Shown here: in pieces, positions 47,134 to 60,461 of the stretch | How positions within the stretch are numbered: position 1 is the first letter of the stretch | Layout: each line of letters opens with the position of its first letter | DNA from: Siphlonurus alternatus | Lineage: Eukaryota; Arthropoda; Insecta; Ephemeroptera; Siphlonuridae | Direction of reading: 5' to 3' | DNA length: 64,000 nucleotides | Assembly: GCA_949825025.1 (NCBI GenBank) | Contig: OX463785.1 | Span: 17,051,971 to 17,115,970 of the forward strand | Made by a program: the position numbers and the translations under genes | The notes under the pieces: model-generated | The model's database searches: none | Told to the model about the DNA's origin: nothing | The model's input: the letters and a program-made list of their open reading frames with translations, nothing else

Positions 47134-50100
47134 CTAACAGTTCACGGAGCACACGACTTCTCGTCTCTTCAAGGGCTGAGTCTCACGTCGGTTCTGCGTG
47201 ATGCGCCCTCCAACGTCTCTTTTGAGCTCGCGGAACTCTTCCAGCTGAAAAAAACAAACAAACAAATCATTAATAATAATAATAATAATAATTTTATTTC
47301 GATCGTTGGCTTTACAGCATAGATCACGTCAAAGTTGTTACATAAATTATACATAACAAGTACTTAAATCTAATTAATATTACCTAAAATTAAAATACAT
47401 ATAGGTATACACAAATTTAATGATTTTAAATAAATTTATACTAATAACATATATTACTAATAACATATATTATTCATTATTATAAAGTTCTTCGATTATT
47501 TATAATATTTTATTTTAGCACCCTATTTCGGATTATAGTATATGCCAACTTGGCAATTTTTCCGCAATAGTAATTGATTAATTAAAATTATGTAACAAAT
47601 TTAAGCAATGTTTTTATTTGCTCCTTTTTTTCTTTTCTTTTTTTTCCAAAAAACCTCGCTTTTTCATCGTAATCTTCATATTTAAGTTTCTTATAATATA
47701 TAAAAAAAATAATTGAGAATAATATAATTCAATATTTTACTTTTTGTTTCATTAAAAGCATGAGTATTTCTGTGTGTTTTTTAAATGTAATTAATATTTA
47801 AAACTATAAATTTAATATGTATATTTCTGTACATTTAATTGTGTGTATTATCGTAAATATCATGTGTATGAATATTTTAAATTTTTTTACATTTTGTTAC
47901 GACGACAAATAATTAATTAATTAATATTAACAAAAGGAATTGTTATTTAATTAAAATAGTGATTTATTATTTTGACCCAGAGTATAATAGGTTAATGTGA
48001 AAAGAATAGTTTATTACATTAAGAAGAAAAATCAATTTTGCATAGAGGATGTAGAGAAGAACATTTTTAAAAAAAAAAATCATAATTTTCATGTGAGGTA
48101 TTTTTTTTTAACATTGGCCGTGTTACCTTCCCCTTAAAAAATCTGAAAACAATTGACAGTCCACAATTCGAAGTCCTCTATTCAAATAATAATGAAAAAT
48201 ATCATGAAGACTGTCCATTTACCTGTTCTTCTCCAATAGTGGCCATTTTCTTGAGAACAATCCAGTTGACAGACTCAGAATACGGTGAGGTGGTGAGGGA
48301 ACCATGGTAGGAGTAGTAGTTGAATATTTCCATGTAGTTTGTCAGCCATTTCATTCCGACAGACGGGATGTCATATTCTGCATTTACTTCAATAACACGG
48401 TTGAGGCTGTCTACAATATGATCGATGTCAGAAGAGGAGGTATTTTCAACCTGTTATCACAGAAATGTTGTTTTACAAGAATAATATCCTTTCTCATCTC
48501 GGTATTTGTATTTTATAAACTGAGGAAACCATGGAAACCTCATGATAAACCTTGGTCGATGATAAAGCTTGTTACGTATATAACCAAAATTAAATGAAAT
48601 CTAGAAACAAATTTTTATATTTTAGTTGTATCTTGTATCTTATATACTTATTACAATTAGTTTTAAGGAGAGAAGAATGAATTGATTTTGAAGTAACATT
48701 TTTGTAAACAATTTTTTAGTCAACATTTATTTATATTAGATAAATTTTTATGCTAATTTTCAATGGCACCTTGTTACCTTGAAAATTAGGCCCACGACTG
48801 CAAGTCCATCGTATTGTTTTTTAGCCTCCGTTACATTGTCATAAGATTTCTTGTAGTGTAGAATATGAGCTTCCAGGCCACCACTGTAATGTGATGTATA
48901 GTCAATGTATTATGTAGCACTTTTTTTTTAAAATTTCAGATATGAGGACCAAAAAAAAAAAAAAAATCATAGATGAGAAAAGAATAATTTTAAATTCTGC
49001 AAGTTGATGCCAGTCTGCAGCAAGATACAATTATACTTAAAATAAATGTGTACATCATATTTGTTTATTTATTATTGTTTTACATACTAACTTAATAGTA
49101 GACCCGAATCATCTGAAAACTTAATTTGCGTTAATTTGGTTCATCTGACACAGTTACAATGACAGTATAAATATATTCCTGCATTTACCTAATGGCTAAG
49201 GGAACCGTGAAAATTTCAGTAAAGAAATAGGAACGAAACGCTACTAATACACATAAATTTACAATGCTCCAATGTAAAAGGGAGCTATATATTATAGATT
49301 TATCCATGGGTGTGGAAAAAACTTACAAAACTCCGTCGAAGGAGTGCTCGCTGCCTTCATTACTCGACCCCCAATGGAAGTGAATCTCAGCCAGAACGTA
49401 ATCTTCTGTTAGAGGTCCTCCGCGAATCATCGGAGTTGTACCAGAGGTCATGAGAAGTTTAACTGTAACAGAGGTCAAACAAGGTTATTTCGATCAAATT
49501 AAGAGAAAATTCTATATTTATATTCTAAATAATTTTATATTATAATATTCTATTTGTCATTATTTAAAATTAAAAATCAATTTTTTAATTCTTCACCACA
49601 TGCAATTTGAATTGCTACAATATCTATATAATTTTTTTTTTAAATATAATTACTATAATTAGGAATGATTAAAACTGAAGTTTTCTTTAGTGCAGAAAAA
49701 ATTACCTTTACAAGTTTCAATGAAAATTTGTCAGTCAAACAGTCTTAGTTGTTAATAAATCATTATATTTAAATTCAAACTTCTGGTATGTACAGTACAT
49801 TGCAAATAAATTCAAACATCAATTGTCACGGCGCAAAGTTCGATTTCCTACTTCTGGCTTATCACAGAGCTGATGCTTGAGTGCTGCTCATCGATTCGGC
49901 CAGTGAGAGTCAAAAGTAGCAAGCAAGCAGGTGGCCGGCAACGATAAGGCCAGAACACTATGATAAGCTGAAAAGTAGGGAGTTGAACTTTGCATCGTGA
50001 AAACAAAGGAAATAAATTCGAAAGGATGTTCGAATTTATTAGCTAATGACTGTACATTTCGGAACACCATGAACGTTATAACCCATCCTATGTTTATGGG

Positions 50101-50322
50101 GATTGCTATAAGCAGTCTGTAATAGAGGTATGATGAACTGAAAATTTTAGTATTAGTAATAACTTTTTTTTTTTTTTTTTCGTACAAAGGGTATTCATAT
50201 CTCATAGTCTCAGATCACCTGAGGAAGAGAGCGGTTGACTCTCGAAACATAGTGATATGTGTAGTACATGCAAGTGTTAGTGACGTGCACGAACACTGGC
50301 AAAGGTAAAAGTCCAAAAAGTG

Positions 50323-50357
<35 letters not shown>

Positions 50358-51645
50358 TTATTAAACTTTTAAATTGGCTGCTCTTTTTACCTCTCTCAAA
50401 AATACAAATCTAATCTCATTGTATTTGCTATAGTTTTAAACAAATTATGCAAGATAACATCCAAGAGGTCACGAGGTGTAAGTACAGGTTAATTAAGCTC
50501 TTATACCTGTCTCTCCAGTATTGTGTAGTTTGAATCCCAAATCTTGAATGTCTTTGTATCCGACCCATTCCAGTTTCTTTAGCATTTTCTTCTCACATTT
50601 ATCTAAATTAATTGGTGACTGGCCACTTTTGCAGTATGTCTTATCATCTAAAAAAAAAAGAGTAAAAAGTAATTTAAAAATATTTCACAAGTTTATATTT
50701 TGAAATTAATATACTTACGATCAGAATTAATTTCATTTGATTCGTCAGAATGTGGATGGGATCGAGCAAATACCTGAAATTTGTATAATTAATATTATCA
50801 ATAACATGCAGTATATATAACAGTTCATTCAAAATCAAATTAGATTTTTTGATTAAAATATTTTTTTATGTATTTTCTTTTAAAATTACGATTTGGAAAC
50901 AAACATTTTAAAAAAGGAGAAAAAACTTATATTTTGATAACTAATATTAACCCTTGCATTATCAAGAGAGGGAGCGAGGGAGAAGGGTCGTGATATAACC
51001 CGTAACTCTTGCGGGGGGAAAAAGTGCACAATATTACTCCAAAAATTCTGAAAATATTTGTTATCCTTAACACAAGCCTCACACAGCAATGCAATTCCGC
51101 AAAAAAATAAGAGAAAAAAAAAATTAAGGCCACAAATGTAAATTTTCGAAGGCAACGATAAAACAACCATTTAACCACATTTTGATTAAAAATAAATTAA
51201 GGATTGACCTCAGCTGATTGAGATCTCGGAATCAGCCCCCTTAAATGCTACAAGATTTGCAGAGAACTTAGAACTCACCATCAATAGATGGCATGTAAAT
51301 TTTGAAGTGGATTGTTCTGATCAGTTTTGAGAAAACTGAGGTAGCATTTTAACATTGGCCTTATGGATGGAAACCGGAAATGGAGCTATTGTGAGGAAAC
51401 CGCCTCCTTGAATCTGCTCAAACCATAAGCGATTAAGTTTTAGAACACTCTTGAATTTTTAAAATTTATTTCATTCGATTTCGTCTTTCAGAAATTTCCT
51501 TTGACTCGCGTATAGTAACTGAGGTCAATCGTTAATAAAAAGCTGTGTGAGTGAGAAAACACAAAATAACAAAAATAAATCAATATCAACTTACAAGTAC
51601 ACACAATGAATGGAAAATGAGACAAGTCAGCGTAATAGACTTCAT
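47134..51645 (-). CDS. CA6: variant alpha-carbonic anhydrase, CA3 paralogue, 7 exons, 275 aa
   Basis: Exons in transcript order: 51595-51645, 50719-50773, 50507-50647, 49327-49462, 48778-48883, 48223-48450, 47134-47244 (828 nt). The leader is residues 1-17, then an acidic spacer, then [11 protein letters not shown]; the usual WGY/GPxxW segment is absent. Zinc ligands H110, H112 and H134 are kept, with E121 and T216. Altered positions: shuttle His is E81 (NTGET), Q92-equivalent is E108 (AEIHFHW), one Pro after the Thr pair is S218, Cys203-equivalent is Y220. Tail ends VVCSVNC. Zinc binding looks intact, so activity is likely but proton transfer may be slow. The exon spanning YSYHGSLTT is continuous, unlike CA1/2/4/5 and unlike the interrupted CA3. 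Confidence 0.93.
50190..50351 (+). repeat. Retroelement 3' tail with poly-A
   Basis: Contains CACCTGAGGAAGAGAGCGGT..CTCTCGAAACATAG, the stem-loop-like CCTGAxGAAG...CTCGAAAC motif common at 3' ends of LINEs and their SINEs. It ends in ~28 A at 50323-50351. In a CA6 intron, so antisense to the gene. Confidence 0.6.
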
Positions 51646-52466
51646 TTTGAATGTTCGGTGACGGAAAACAAATTCCTTGTATTTATACCCCCCTCTCTTC
51701 CAAATTTTGATAATTAATGTTGATAAGAGTAAGAGGTTCGACATGTTTTTTTTTTTATCAATTCCTAAAAATAATATAAGCATATTTTGCTAAAATTATT
51801 GGAGCGAAAAGAAAAACATAATAGTAAGTTAGGAGATGGTTTTGACGTTCTTTTATTCTTTTTTTGTTACCAAGTTCCTGATATTGTTTTTTTTTTTTCT
51901 CGTATTCATTGAACCGAAATAGGAACACTTATTATACAATTTTGTATGACAAACTATACTTACTTTATGAAAAAAAGGGTATTTTTTTATATAATTTAAT
52001 CAAAATTTGAATAATTTAAAGTACAAGTGCAAAATGTGATATGCAATTTAATAATTGTAGTAAAAATTATATTGATAACTTGTTTATTTTAATATTACAT
52101 TGATACAAAATCTAAACCAAACAATAACGTATTTTATTTATAATTTTATTAAATAAAAAAAATACAAGATAAACAATTACATCCTTTCATCTGTCAAGCT
52201 GATATTATAAAAAATGTTTACTGTGGAAAGTTAAATATGCCATTATTTTATAATACAATATTAAAGAATTCTACCAGTTCTTATACTAGTAATATAAAGA
52301 GAAAATAATATACGTTGTTGATAAAATATCGATTTAAAGCATTGAACATTCATACTGCATTATAGTTTATTGCATTAATAATAAATACATGATGATTTAA
52401 AGTAGATTACAATTAAATAAAAGAATGAAAAACTACATTGTATTGAAAGGTGTTTATTTATCGCCC
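51646..52466. other. Intergenic CA6-CA7
   Basis: Short, AT-rich gap that must hold the CA6 promoter and the CA7 3' end. No repeat family or gene recognised apart from a TATA box. Confidence 0.6.
51680..51687 (-). promoter_or_regulatory. TATA box of CA6
   Basis: TATAAATA on the minus strand preceded by a G-rich run, 34 bp from the ATG; same octamer and similar spacing as CA3. Confidence 0.6.
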
Positions 52467-55400
52467 CTAAGACGAACAAAGGACGTGTCGGTCGTTGATT
52501 GGCTGCAGATCTCTTCTGTTCTCCAGAATTTCTCCATCGTGACCTCGCAGTGTCCGGAACATCGCGATCTGAAATATTACCGGACAGATAAGAACATTTA
52601 CTGTCCGGACATTTCAAATACGAAAAATATTAAATTTCAAGGCTGGAAATTTAATTTGAGAAGGAAAGATTATACGAAGTTGATATTTTTTACATTTATA
52701 CGTACTATACAAATGTTAAGATTGGGAATTCATTTTTCTCAATATATATTTATGTGTGTGATTATGTTACTATTGTACATGGTGAACCAAAACTCTTGAT
52801 ATTGATAAACTAAGTGCTTTATTCACCTCACACTAAATTGCATGCAAATATCTGCATTTTTTTCTATTGGCAACAACTGAGGCATGAGTAAATTTCATGT
52901 TGTCCACAGCGGTGTACATTCTCACCTGTTGCCGTGAGATGGTAGCCGGGGTCTTTGGGACGATCCACATGACATCCTCATAGCATGGCGGGGTGGTAAG
53001 TGAGCCGTGGTACGTGAAGTAGTCGCCAGGTACCGCCAGGTGTTGCTCCAACCAAGTCATCGCGTCCCCTGGGATGGGGGCGGAGATGCTCTCAGCCTCC
53101 GTCACAGAACCCAGGTTCTCCAGAATAACGTCAAGACCTGAGTTGTGCTCCGACACCTGTGAGGAACGTGAGAGATGAAATTTAAATTATAGACTATAGT
53201 GTCTATACATTCTAGGTTAAGTACTTGATTTTAATAGAATGGATGGATGAATTGTGCCCCGGAGTTATCTGGACAATGTACATGATTTTTCATTGCATTA
53301 TGTATGGATAAAGAATCTCTATTTTGTCAATTCTTTTAAGCCATACATGTATAAATGCAGCTTGAAAATCGTGCTAAAAAATACTGTCACGTCATAGTCA
53401 TGCAAATATTTAATACCAAGCATTTGTAATGCCTAGGAGACGAGAAAATAGAAAATAATAATTGACTGTTGCTCACTAGCATGTCTCCAATTTTAGTGGC
53501 AAACAAAAATTGTTTTAACTTGTGGTTCTTTATCCTAAATTGCAGTAAAGAAATCATGTAGTTCATTTTAATTTCAGAAATTATATTAATACTTTCTGGA
53601 GCTTTCTTACCTCAAACATTAGAGCAACTACAGACAGACCATCAAAGAAGTCAGAGGCATTTGCGACAGATCCGTATTCCCTCTTATAATGGACCATGTG
53701 GGCTTCCATACCGTAGCTGTAAATGTGAATTCATTTTTATTTCCTATTTATTACCATCAATATTATCACATTCTCAAACTTCAACTTAAACTGTTGGCAT
53801 CAAAAAAACAATTTTCACCATCGTCAGCAATGGTATTTTTATCTTCAATTTTCTTTGAAATATTTTAGTCTGTTTCAATATTAATAAATGCGTGTGCGTA
53901 TTTTGCACTCCAATTCATTTATTTATTCGACGTTTGTAGAGGTATTTACATATTTTATATGTTTACAACGAAATGTTATCTCCATTTCCACTAATTTATT
54001 AATTTATACAAAGAACTGCGGATTATCCACTTATCCCGGTTTTATTAAATATTTTTTAGCAATTCTCATGTTTAACCCTATAGACCGGCCAGATTGGGTA
54101 TACATACCAGTGACATTTTCCCAATTTTTTTCTTTAATTTATTTTCATTAAATTTTTTTTTCCAAATTAATAAATTTAAATGTATAATTATGTTCATTAT
54201 TAAAAAAAATTAAAATAAAATAATACAAGAAATAATAATTAATAAAAAAAAAAAATCTGAATATGCGTTAAAATTTAATCAAGGTTTTTAACTAAAATTA
54301 AAATTTTCTCGCTTCATTTGCCCTTTAAATTACAAATACAAGTCTTGTTCATTTAATAAGTAGCAGCACTCACAAAATTCCGTCACATTGGTGCTCACTC
54401 CCCTCATACTCCAGCCCCCAATGAAAGTGGACTTGTTCCAGAATGTATTCTCCTCGAACCAGAGGACCCCCGTCCAGAGTTGGAGGGTCACCGCTGTAGT
54501 GGACCTCAACTGGAGAGGTTTAGTCTTTGTTATTAAAGCGTGACGGGAGAATTAATCAATTATCCACCTGTGACAGCATGGCAGTAATAGCGCACCTTCT
54601 CTATTATATTTGAAACTTAATATGTGCAATGACATGCAAATAATATGTTTAAATGAAATTTTTGTATATAATATATGATTATTATAATTTAATCAATTTA
54701 TTTAATTTAGTAATAATTATAAATAACTAAAAATACATTTAAAAAAATACAAAAAAAAATACTTTCAGTTAATTGCTTACAATATATAGTTATAACCAAT
54801 AAGGCTAATTTTAAAGTTTAATATCGCATGCGATTTAGTCCAGGAATGTGGACTTTCCTGTATTTATTTACTCCTGAAACTCTGCAAGAGAGGGATTTGT
54901 AATAAAACTGATCTTTGTGTGAAATTTTAACATTGAAATGCATTTGCATCATGTAGAATAATGCAAGACTTTGACTTATATTTGACCTTTAAATATCCTT
55001 ACCTGTATGTCCAGTATTGTAGAGGGTAAATCCACCCTCCCTGAAGTCCCAGTGACCCTTGAACCTTGGAGTGGGTAGGGTCACTTGTTCACATGAAGAC
55101 GTCAGGGCGACGGGTGATTGGCTGCTACCGTTGCAGAAGTCGAATGTCGACGCCCAGGTATTTGGACCTTGTACAAATCAGGGCCGGTGTGAAGGGAGTT
55201 TAATTAAGAGAGAGAAAGGGTGGTGATTTGTTATTGTATATGCATTATAGTTCTGTTATTTTTACTTTGAGTTACTTGCAGTAATGCCTAATAGAGGCTT
55301 CAAGTCAACTAATTTTGCGGTGTTCCCACTGTCCTATTTAACCCAATTTAAAATAATATGAAATTGCTTTTTTGACAAAATTAATTTTTTGAAAGAAAAT

Positions 55401-56888
55401 AATAGCTTGTTTCATTATCGAAAGATCCCTAAATAAAGAGAGGTATGAGATGATTCGAATCTTTAAAGTAGAGATAACACGCCTAATGTTAATAAAAATC
55501 CCATTCATGAAAATTATAAAAAAAAAAATAAAATATTCTCCTCTACATACCTTATCAGTAGCTAAAATATCAGGTCCTGTATACAAAAACGATCTAGTTT
55601 TCAAGTTATGAATTTTTAAAATTCACTAATTTAACATGGAGAAATGGAACTCCCATGTTAAATTAGTCAACTTCAAAAATTAATAACTTGAAAACTAGAT
55701 CGTTTTTGTATGCCTAATATTTTAGCTACTGATAATATAAGGTATGTAAAGGAGAACATTTTAAAAAAAATTCATAATTTTTATGTGTGGGATTTTCATT
55801 AACATTCGGCGTGTTACCTTAAGTGACACAAAAAAAAAATCAAAATATCCAACTTAGTGGCTTACTGGAGAAAATTTTTACGGCGGGGAACACTTAAAGC
55901 CTGTATGGAAAACCTTGACCATGAGTAATTATGTGGCTGGATCTCGAGTTACATACAGTCAATTTACAATTTACTTTATTCACCAAATATATGTACATAA
56001 ATATTACAAAAGTAAATATATACGTAGAATAAAAAAGTGAAATAAAAAAAATTACAAGGCATGACTAAGAAACACATGAAGTGCATGGTAAAATACCTTT
56101 TTACTAATAAATACATACAATTTACTAAAAAACATGTCAAAAAACAAATTGTTACAATATCAGTGTTCTGAAATTTTAAAGTCGTGGTGCAAAAAAGTGC
56201 GAAGTCATGCAGTAATTTAACATGCAAGTGAAGATTATTTTTTATATGAATGACGTCACAGCGTTATGCAAGAAAATAAGTCATTCTAAATTACAAAATT
56301 GCATGCAGGTTGCCCATCCTCACAAGACAAAGAGTTGTCCTAAAACTTACCATTTGTTAGCGAGTAACCGTACGATTGTGAACCTTCAGGTAACAGCTGA
56401 TCCAAGCACGAGTTGGCATCTTCAAGAAATAAATTAATAATAAATTATAATTTTAACTTAAGCTGTTTAAAAAACAGTTTTCACCGTGGTCAGCAATGGT
56501 ATTTTTATCTTCAACTTTCTAGCATTTTAGTAGATTTCAATAATAAATGCGTGTGCATGTTGCACTCTAATTTATTTATTTACTCGACTTTTATGGAGTT
56601 ATTTACATATTTTATATGTTTACAACGATAATGTTCTCACAATTCTACTGATTATTTTAATTTTCAATTTATATATAGTACTGCTGACAACAATACAAAT
56701 ATATATTTAAAAATAATCATAAATTTTTTTTACATGAAAAAAATAAAAAACAAACATATAAAAATAATTTAAAAGAATATAATTATATATTTTATCTTTC
56801 AATTACAAAATTATAATCTGATTTTGTAATACTTACATTGATAATTACAGGAAGCAATTGCAAATACGATAATTATATTGCGAAACAT
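52467..56888 (-). CDS. CA7: secreted alpha-carbonic anhydrase, 7 exons, 286 aa
   Basis: Exons in transcript order: 56837-56888, 56351-56419, 55003-55167, 54374-54509, 53611-53716, 52926-53156, 52467-52568 (861 nt). The leader is residues 1-14, then SCLDQLLP, YGY and GPNTW at 41-45. Zinc ligands H123, H125, H147; shuttle H94 (NTGH); E134; T230. C52 and C234 match the secreted bridge. Further cysteines at 22, 66 and 137 and in the C-terminal VLCSS are shared with CA8. SPVAL replaces the usual SPI/VNI. The protein stops soon after LQPINDR, with no long tail. [13 protein letters not shown] lies within one exon. The acceptor used for exon 2 (GAAG) is inferred from alignment with CA8. Confidence 0.92.
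55463..55822. repeat. TTAA-flanked foldback MITE
   Basis: Ends AGTAGAGATAACACGCC and GGCGTGTTACC, with TTAA on both sides and inner arms AAAACGATCTAGTTTTCAAG. A divergent relative of 13401-13799, in a CA7 intron. Confidence 0.7.
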
Positions 56889-56944
56889 ATTCCTTGTTAA
56901 TTTGATTATTATAGTAAAATAATGTCATGGATTGATATTGCGTG

Positions 56945-56952
56945 CTTTTATA
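56945..56952 (-). promoter_or_regulatory. TATA box of CA7
   Basis: TATAAAAG on the minus strand, 56 bp before the ATG. Prediction from sequence and spacing. Confidence 0.5.
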
Positions 56953-57865
56953 TTATATGTCTAGTTACAGATTTGATTATTGTAAGTAATCAGAGCAAAT
57001 CAAGAGCAATAAGATAATTGATACTTATTATTTTATCGCTCGTACCCAAGAAAAAAAAAAAAGAATTCTTACGGGGTTTATCTTCGAGCATCAGGTCAAT
57101 TTAATGTAAAATAAAACTCCCTGATAGCAAGAGCTTTTGAACTCCCACTGTTGATTTAGAGACAAGAGTAAAAAAAATATAACTATCACTGTTCGATGAC
57201 ATGTAATAATTTCGTAAGATTTTTTCCAGGTAATTAGCCACTCGTAGTAATCTAGTAATCCGATGATGGTAATTTTGATGATAGGGCAGCGCTACGAGAT
57301 TGTTGGGTTGCCTGTTGCCTGCTTACAGGATAACGCTCAGATGTTTACCTTGCTTCCTGTTGTCGAACCGTACGCTCTAAAGTAGCATTAAAAAAAAAAA
57401 AAAAAAAAAAAAAAAATGAAAATTGGCTTTGTTTGCCAGGTATAAAGTATAAATATTTAAGGACACGAAAATGTAATAGTTTTTGTATTCTTTATAAACT
57501 AGAAGATGATATGGAAATGTATAATAATTGCCGTCTTTAATTTATAACTAATTTTTGTCTACATTCTCCCATACACGCTGCTGATGCAACACAACAATAT
57601 GGCGCGGGAGGCTCCTGTAAAGTATGCAATAAACATTGCAGTGGACTCACGTGGATTTAGCACGTGTGCATATTATTCTCCTAGAAGGTTTCAAGTGACT
57701 GGTATAATATACTGTAAGTACAGGATCATTTTAAGAATTAAATAATAGGAAAAATATGGAAAAAAATACATTTTAATGCGCTTGTTTATTAAATGCACTA
57801 TAAAATTATACTCTCACATCACTTTAGATAGGACCCAGATACTAAAAAAATTAATTTATGCTCAA

Positions 57866-58186
57866 TGAGATATTAGAATGTGAAAATTTTAGTGGTTTAA
57901 TCGAAAGAAGGGGTAAAAATATGGTACTGTGAATTTTTTTAGATTTTTTTGAGACCGGAAACTATTTTTAAACAATTATTGAAAGTCTATTTTATAACGT
58001 CACGGGTGGCACTGCCCTATCCTTTTTCTTAAGGAGTGCCGCCCGTGACGTCATCAAAATAGACTTTCAATAATTTTTTAAAAATAGTTTCTGGTCTCAA
58101 AAAAATCTGAAAAAATTCACAGTACCATATTTTTACCCTTTTTTTCGATTAAGCCACTAAAATTTTCACATTCTAATACCTCATTA
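57866..58186. repeat. MITE-1 relative with different ends
   Basis: Core arms (AACTATTTTTAAACAATTAT, GACGTCATCAAAAT) match MITE-1. The termini are instead AGATATTAGAATGTGAAAAT and its complement: a third end subfamily. Confidence 0.75.
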
Positions 58187-58464
58187 TTCATTATACTGTT
58201 TATTATTTTTAATTAAAACCATCAACATAATTAATTATAAATATAATATTTGTAAATTAGATGCTGCTGTATAGAGTAAACCATGTGGTTATTCCTATTT
58301 TTTTTTTCATTTTATTTTCAAACATATTTTCCATAACTTTTATTTTTCTTATAAAATATGAAAATATATAAATTTCTAATTCATTATTCATTCATTATAA
58401 TTCATAAATAAATTTATGTAAATTTAAACACTAATTTGTATTGATAGGTATTTATTTATCGCCC

Positions 58465-60384
58465 CTAAGACGAACAAAGGACGTGTCGGTCGTTGATTGG
58501 CTGCAGATCTCTTCTGTTTTCCAGAATTTCTCCATTGTGACCTTGCATTGTCCGGAACATCGCGATCTGAGAGATTACCGGACAGAAAAAACAATTAGGA
58601 AAGCCTGGACACTTCATGTATATCAAAGTATGCTGGAGATAAATTTCAAATAAATCAAGATTAGATTAAGTCTTTGATTTAAAAAATAACAAATATATAT
58701 TAAATTAAAAACATTAATTGAAATCAGAGTGTAGAATATTGTTCTTGCTAAAAGTAGTATCGGTTTAACATAATTCATTTTAATTTTATTTTACACAGGA
58801 ATAATATATATATATATATTATATTTTTTTTATCAGTATGAAACTAGATCAAAACTTTTTAAAACAATTGAAATCAGTGACTATTTTTCAAAAAAAAAAT
58901 ATATGTTGCGTATTTTACTTACAATTATTTTAGTTTAAAAATTTATTAATAAAATATAATGCTTTAGTAAATCTAAGAATCAATCTACTCAAATGCGTCT
59001 TAATGTCTCAGCGTTACATAAAATTTGTACCATGCTGATACTGACTGATAAAAAAATAAATCAGACATTTAATCATATTAATATACATATAATTATATAT
59101 TAAATAAAGAAAATGAGTTGACACTTAGTCAATGAAGCTGTTTTCTAGTGCAAGTGTAATAAACATTCAAATTCTCACCTGTTGCCGTGAGATGGTAGCC
59201 GGGGTCTTTAGGACGATCCACATGACATCCTCTGTACACGGCGGGGTGGTAAGTGAGCCGTGGTACGTGAAGTAGTCGCCAGGTACCGCCAGGTGTTGTT
59301 CTAACCAAGTCATCGCGTCCCCTGGGATGGGGGCGGAGATGCTCTCAGCCTCCGTCACAGAACTCAGGTTCTCCAGAATAACGTCAAGACCTGAGTTGTG
59401 CTCCGACACCTGTGGAGGAACGTGAGAGTTGACATTTAATTTATTAAACAAGTAGTGTCTATATATTAGATATTACTTGATTTTAATAAGGGGGGGGGAT
59501 GGAAGACGAGCATTTATTTTGTTAATATTATTTCACCCATAAAAAATGATACACGTTTTTTCTTTTTTTATACGTGTAAAAAAAAAAAAAAAAAAAAAAA
59601 ATCCATGAAAATCAAGCTACCAAAACACAGAATTAAGTGACATTATAATTATAGCTATCGGGTTCTCTTAAATTTATTTGCATTACTTAAAATTATTATT
59701 TATTTAATTATACTGTCATTAATTGTATCTCGTATTTCTTAAACTTGGAGGGGAAATACTTATAGTACACTAGTTGCCTCTGAAAAGTTCCCTTAATTTG
59801 TAGCCTTGTTAAATCACCATGATCTGTGAGTATAATATTACAGTGACGATTAAAAAAGCTGTAAAAGGGAACTTTTCAGAGACCAGAAGTGTACTTTACT
59901 ATCTCAATTTTTTATATTATATTCATTTTGAAACTAAATTTACTTGTTTTTTGTTTCATGCTTTAAAAAATATTGCAAAAAAAATAAATAATATTTTATC
60001 ATTTTACTGTCTAAATAATATTATCATGCATGCATAAAACTTAATGACCCGGCCAGCACAAACACTTTTTTTTAGTCACATAAAACAACATTCTCATTTT
60101 TGTATTGATAATATAAATTAATGTGTTTTTGGCATGACAAACTTATCACCATGATTGTTATCATTCTTACATTTGTTTAACAATTCAAAACTAATTACAG
60201 ATCGTATTTACATAGCCAGCAGAAAAATTAATACATAAACGAGCCCCTCTGAAATTAATTCAATTACCCTCATTATAGAAACATTGGAGTATTGTACACT
60301 TTTTGCCTTGGAAAGTCTTACATCATTAAGAAATGTCATTTTTTTATACGAACAATGCATTGATACAGTAAGGCAGCCAGCGGA

Positions 60385-60461
<77 letters not shown>

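Larger units (their letters stand above)
56889..58464. other. Intergenic CA7-CA8
   Basis: Holds the CA7 promoter, a poly-A run (57388-57416) and a MITE-1 relative (57866-58186). No gene seen. Confidence 0.6.

Noticed and set aside
49795..50000. Possible foldback or small RNA gene in a CA6 intron
   Set aside because: Only short, poorly matching inverted segments (AAAGTTCGATTTCCTACTT and GTAGGGAGTTGAACTTTGC) are visible; not enough to define an element.
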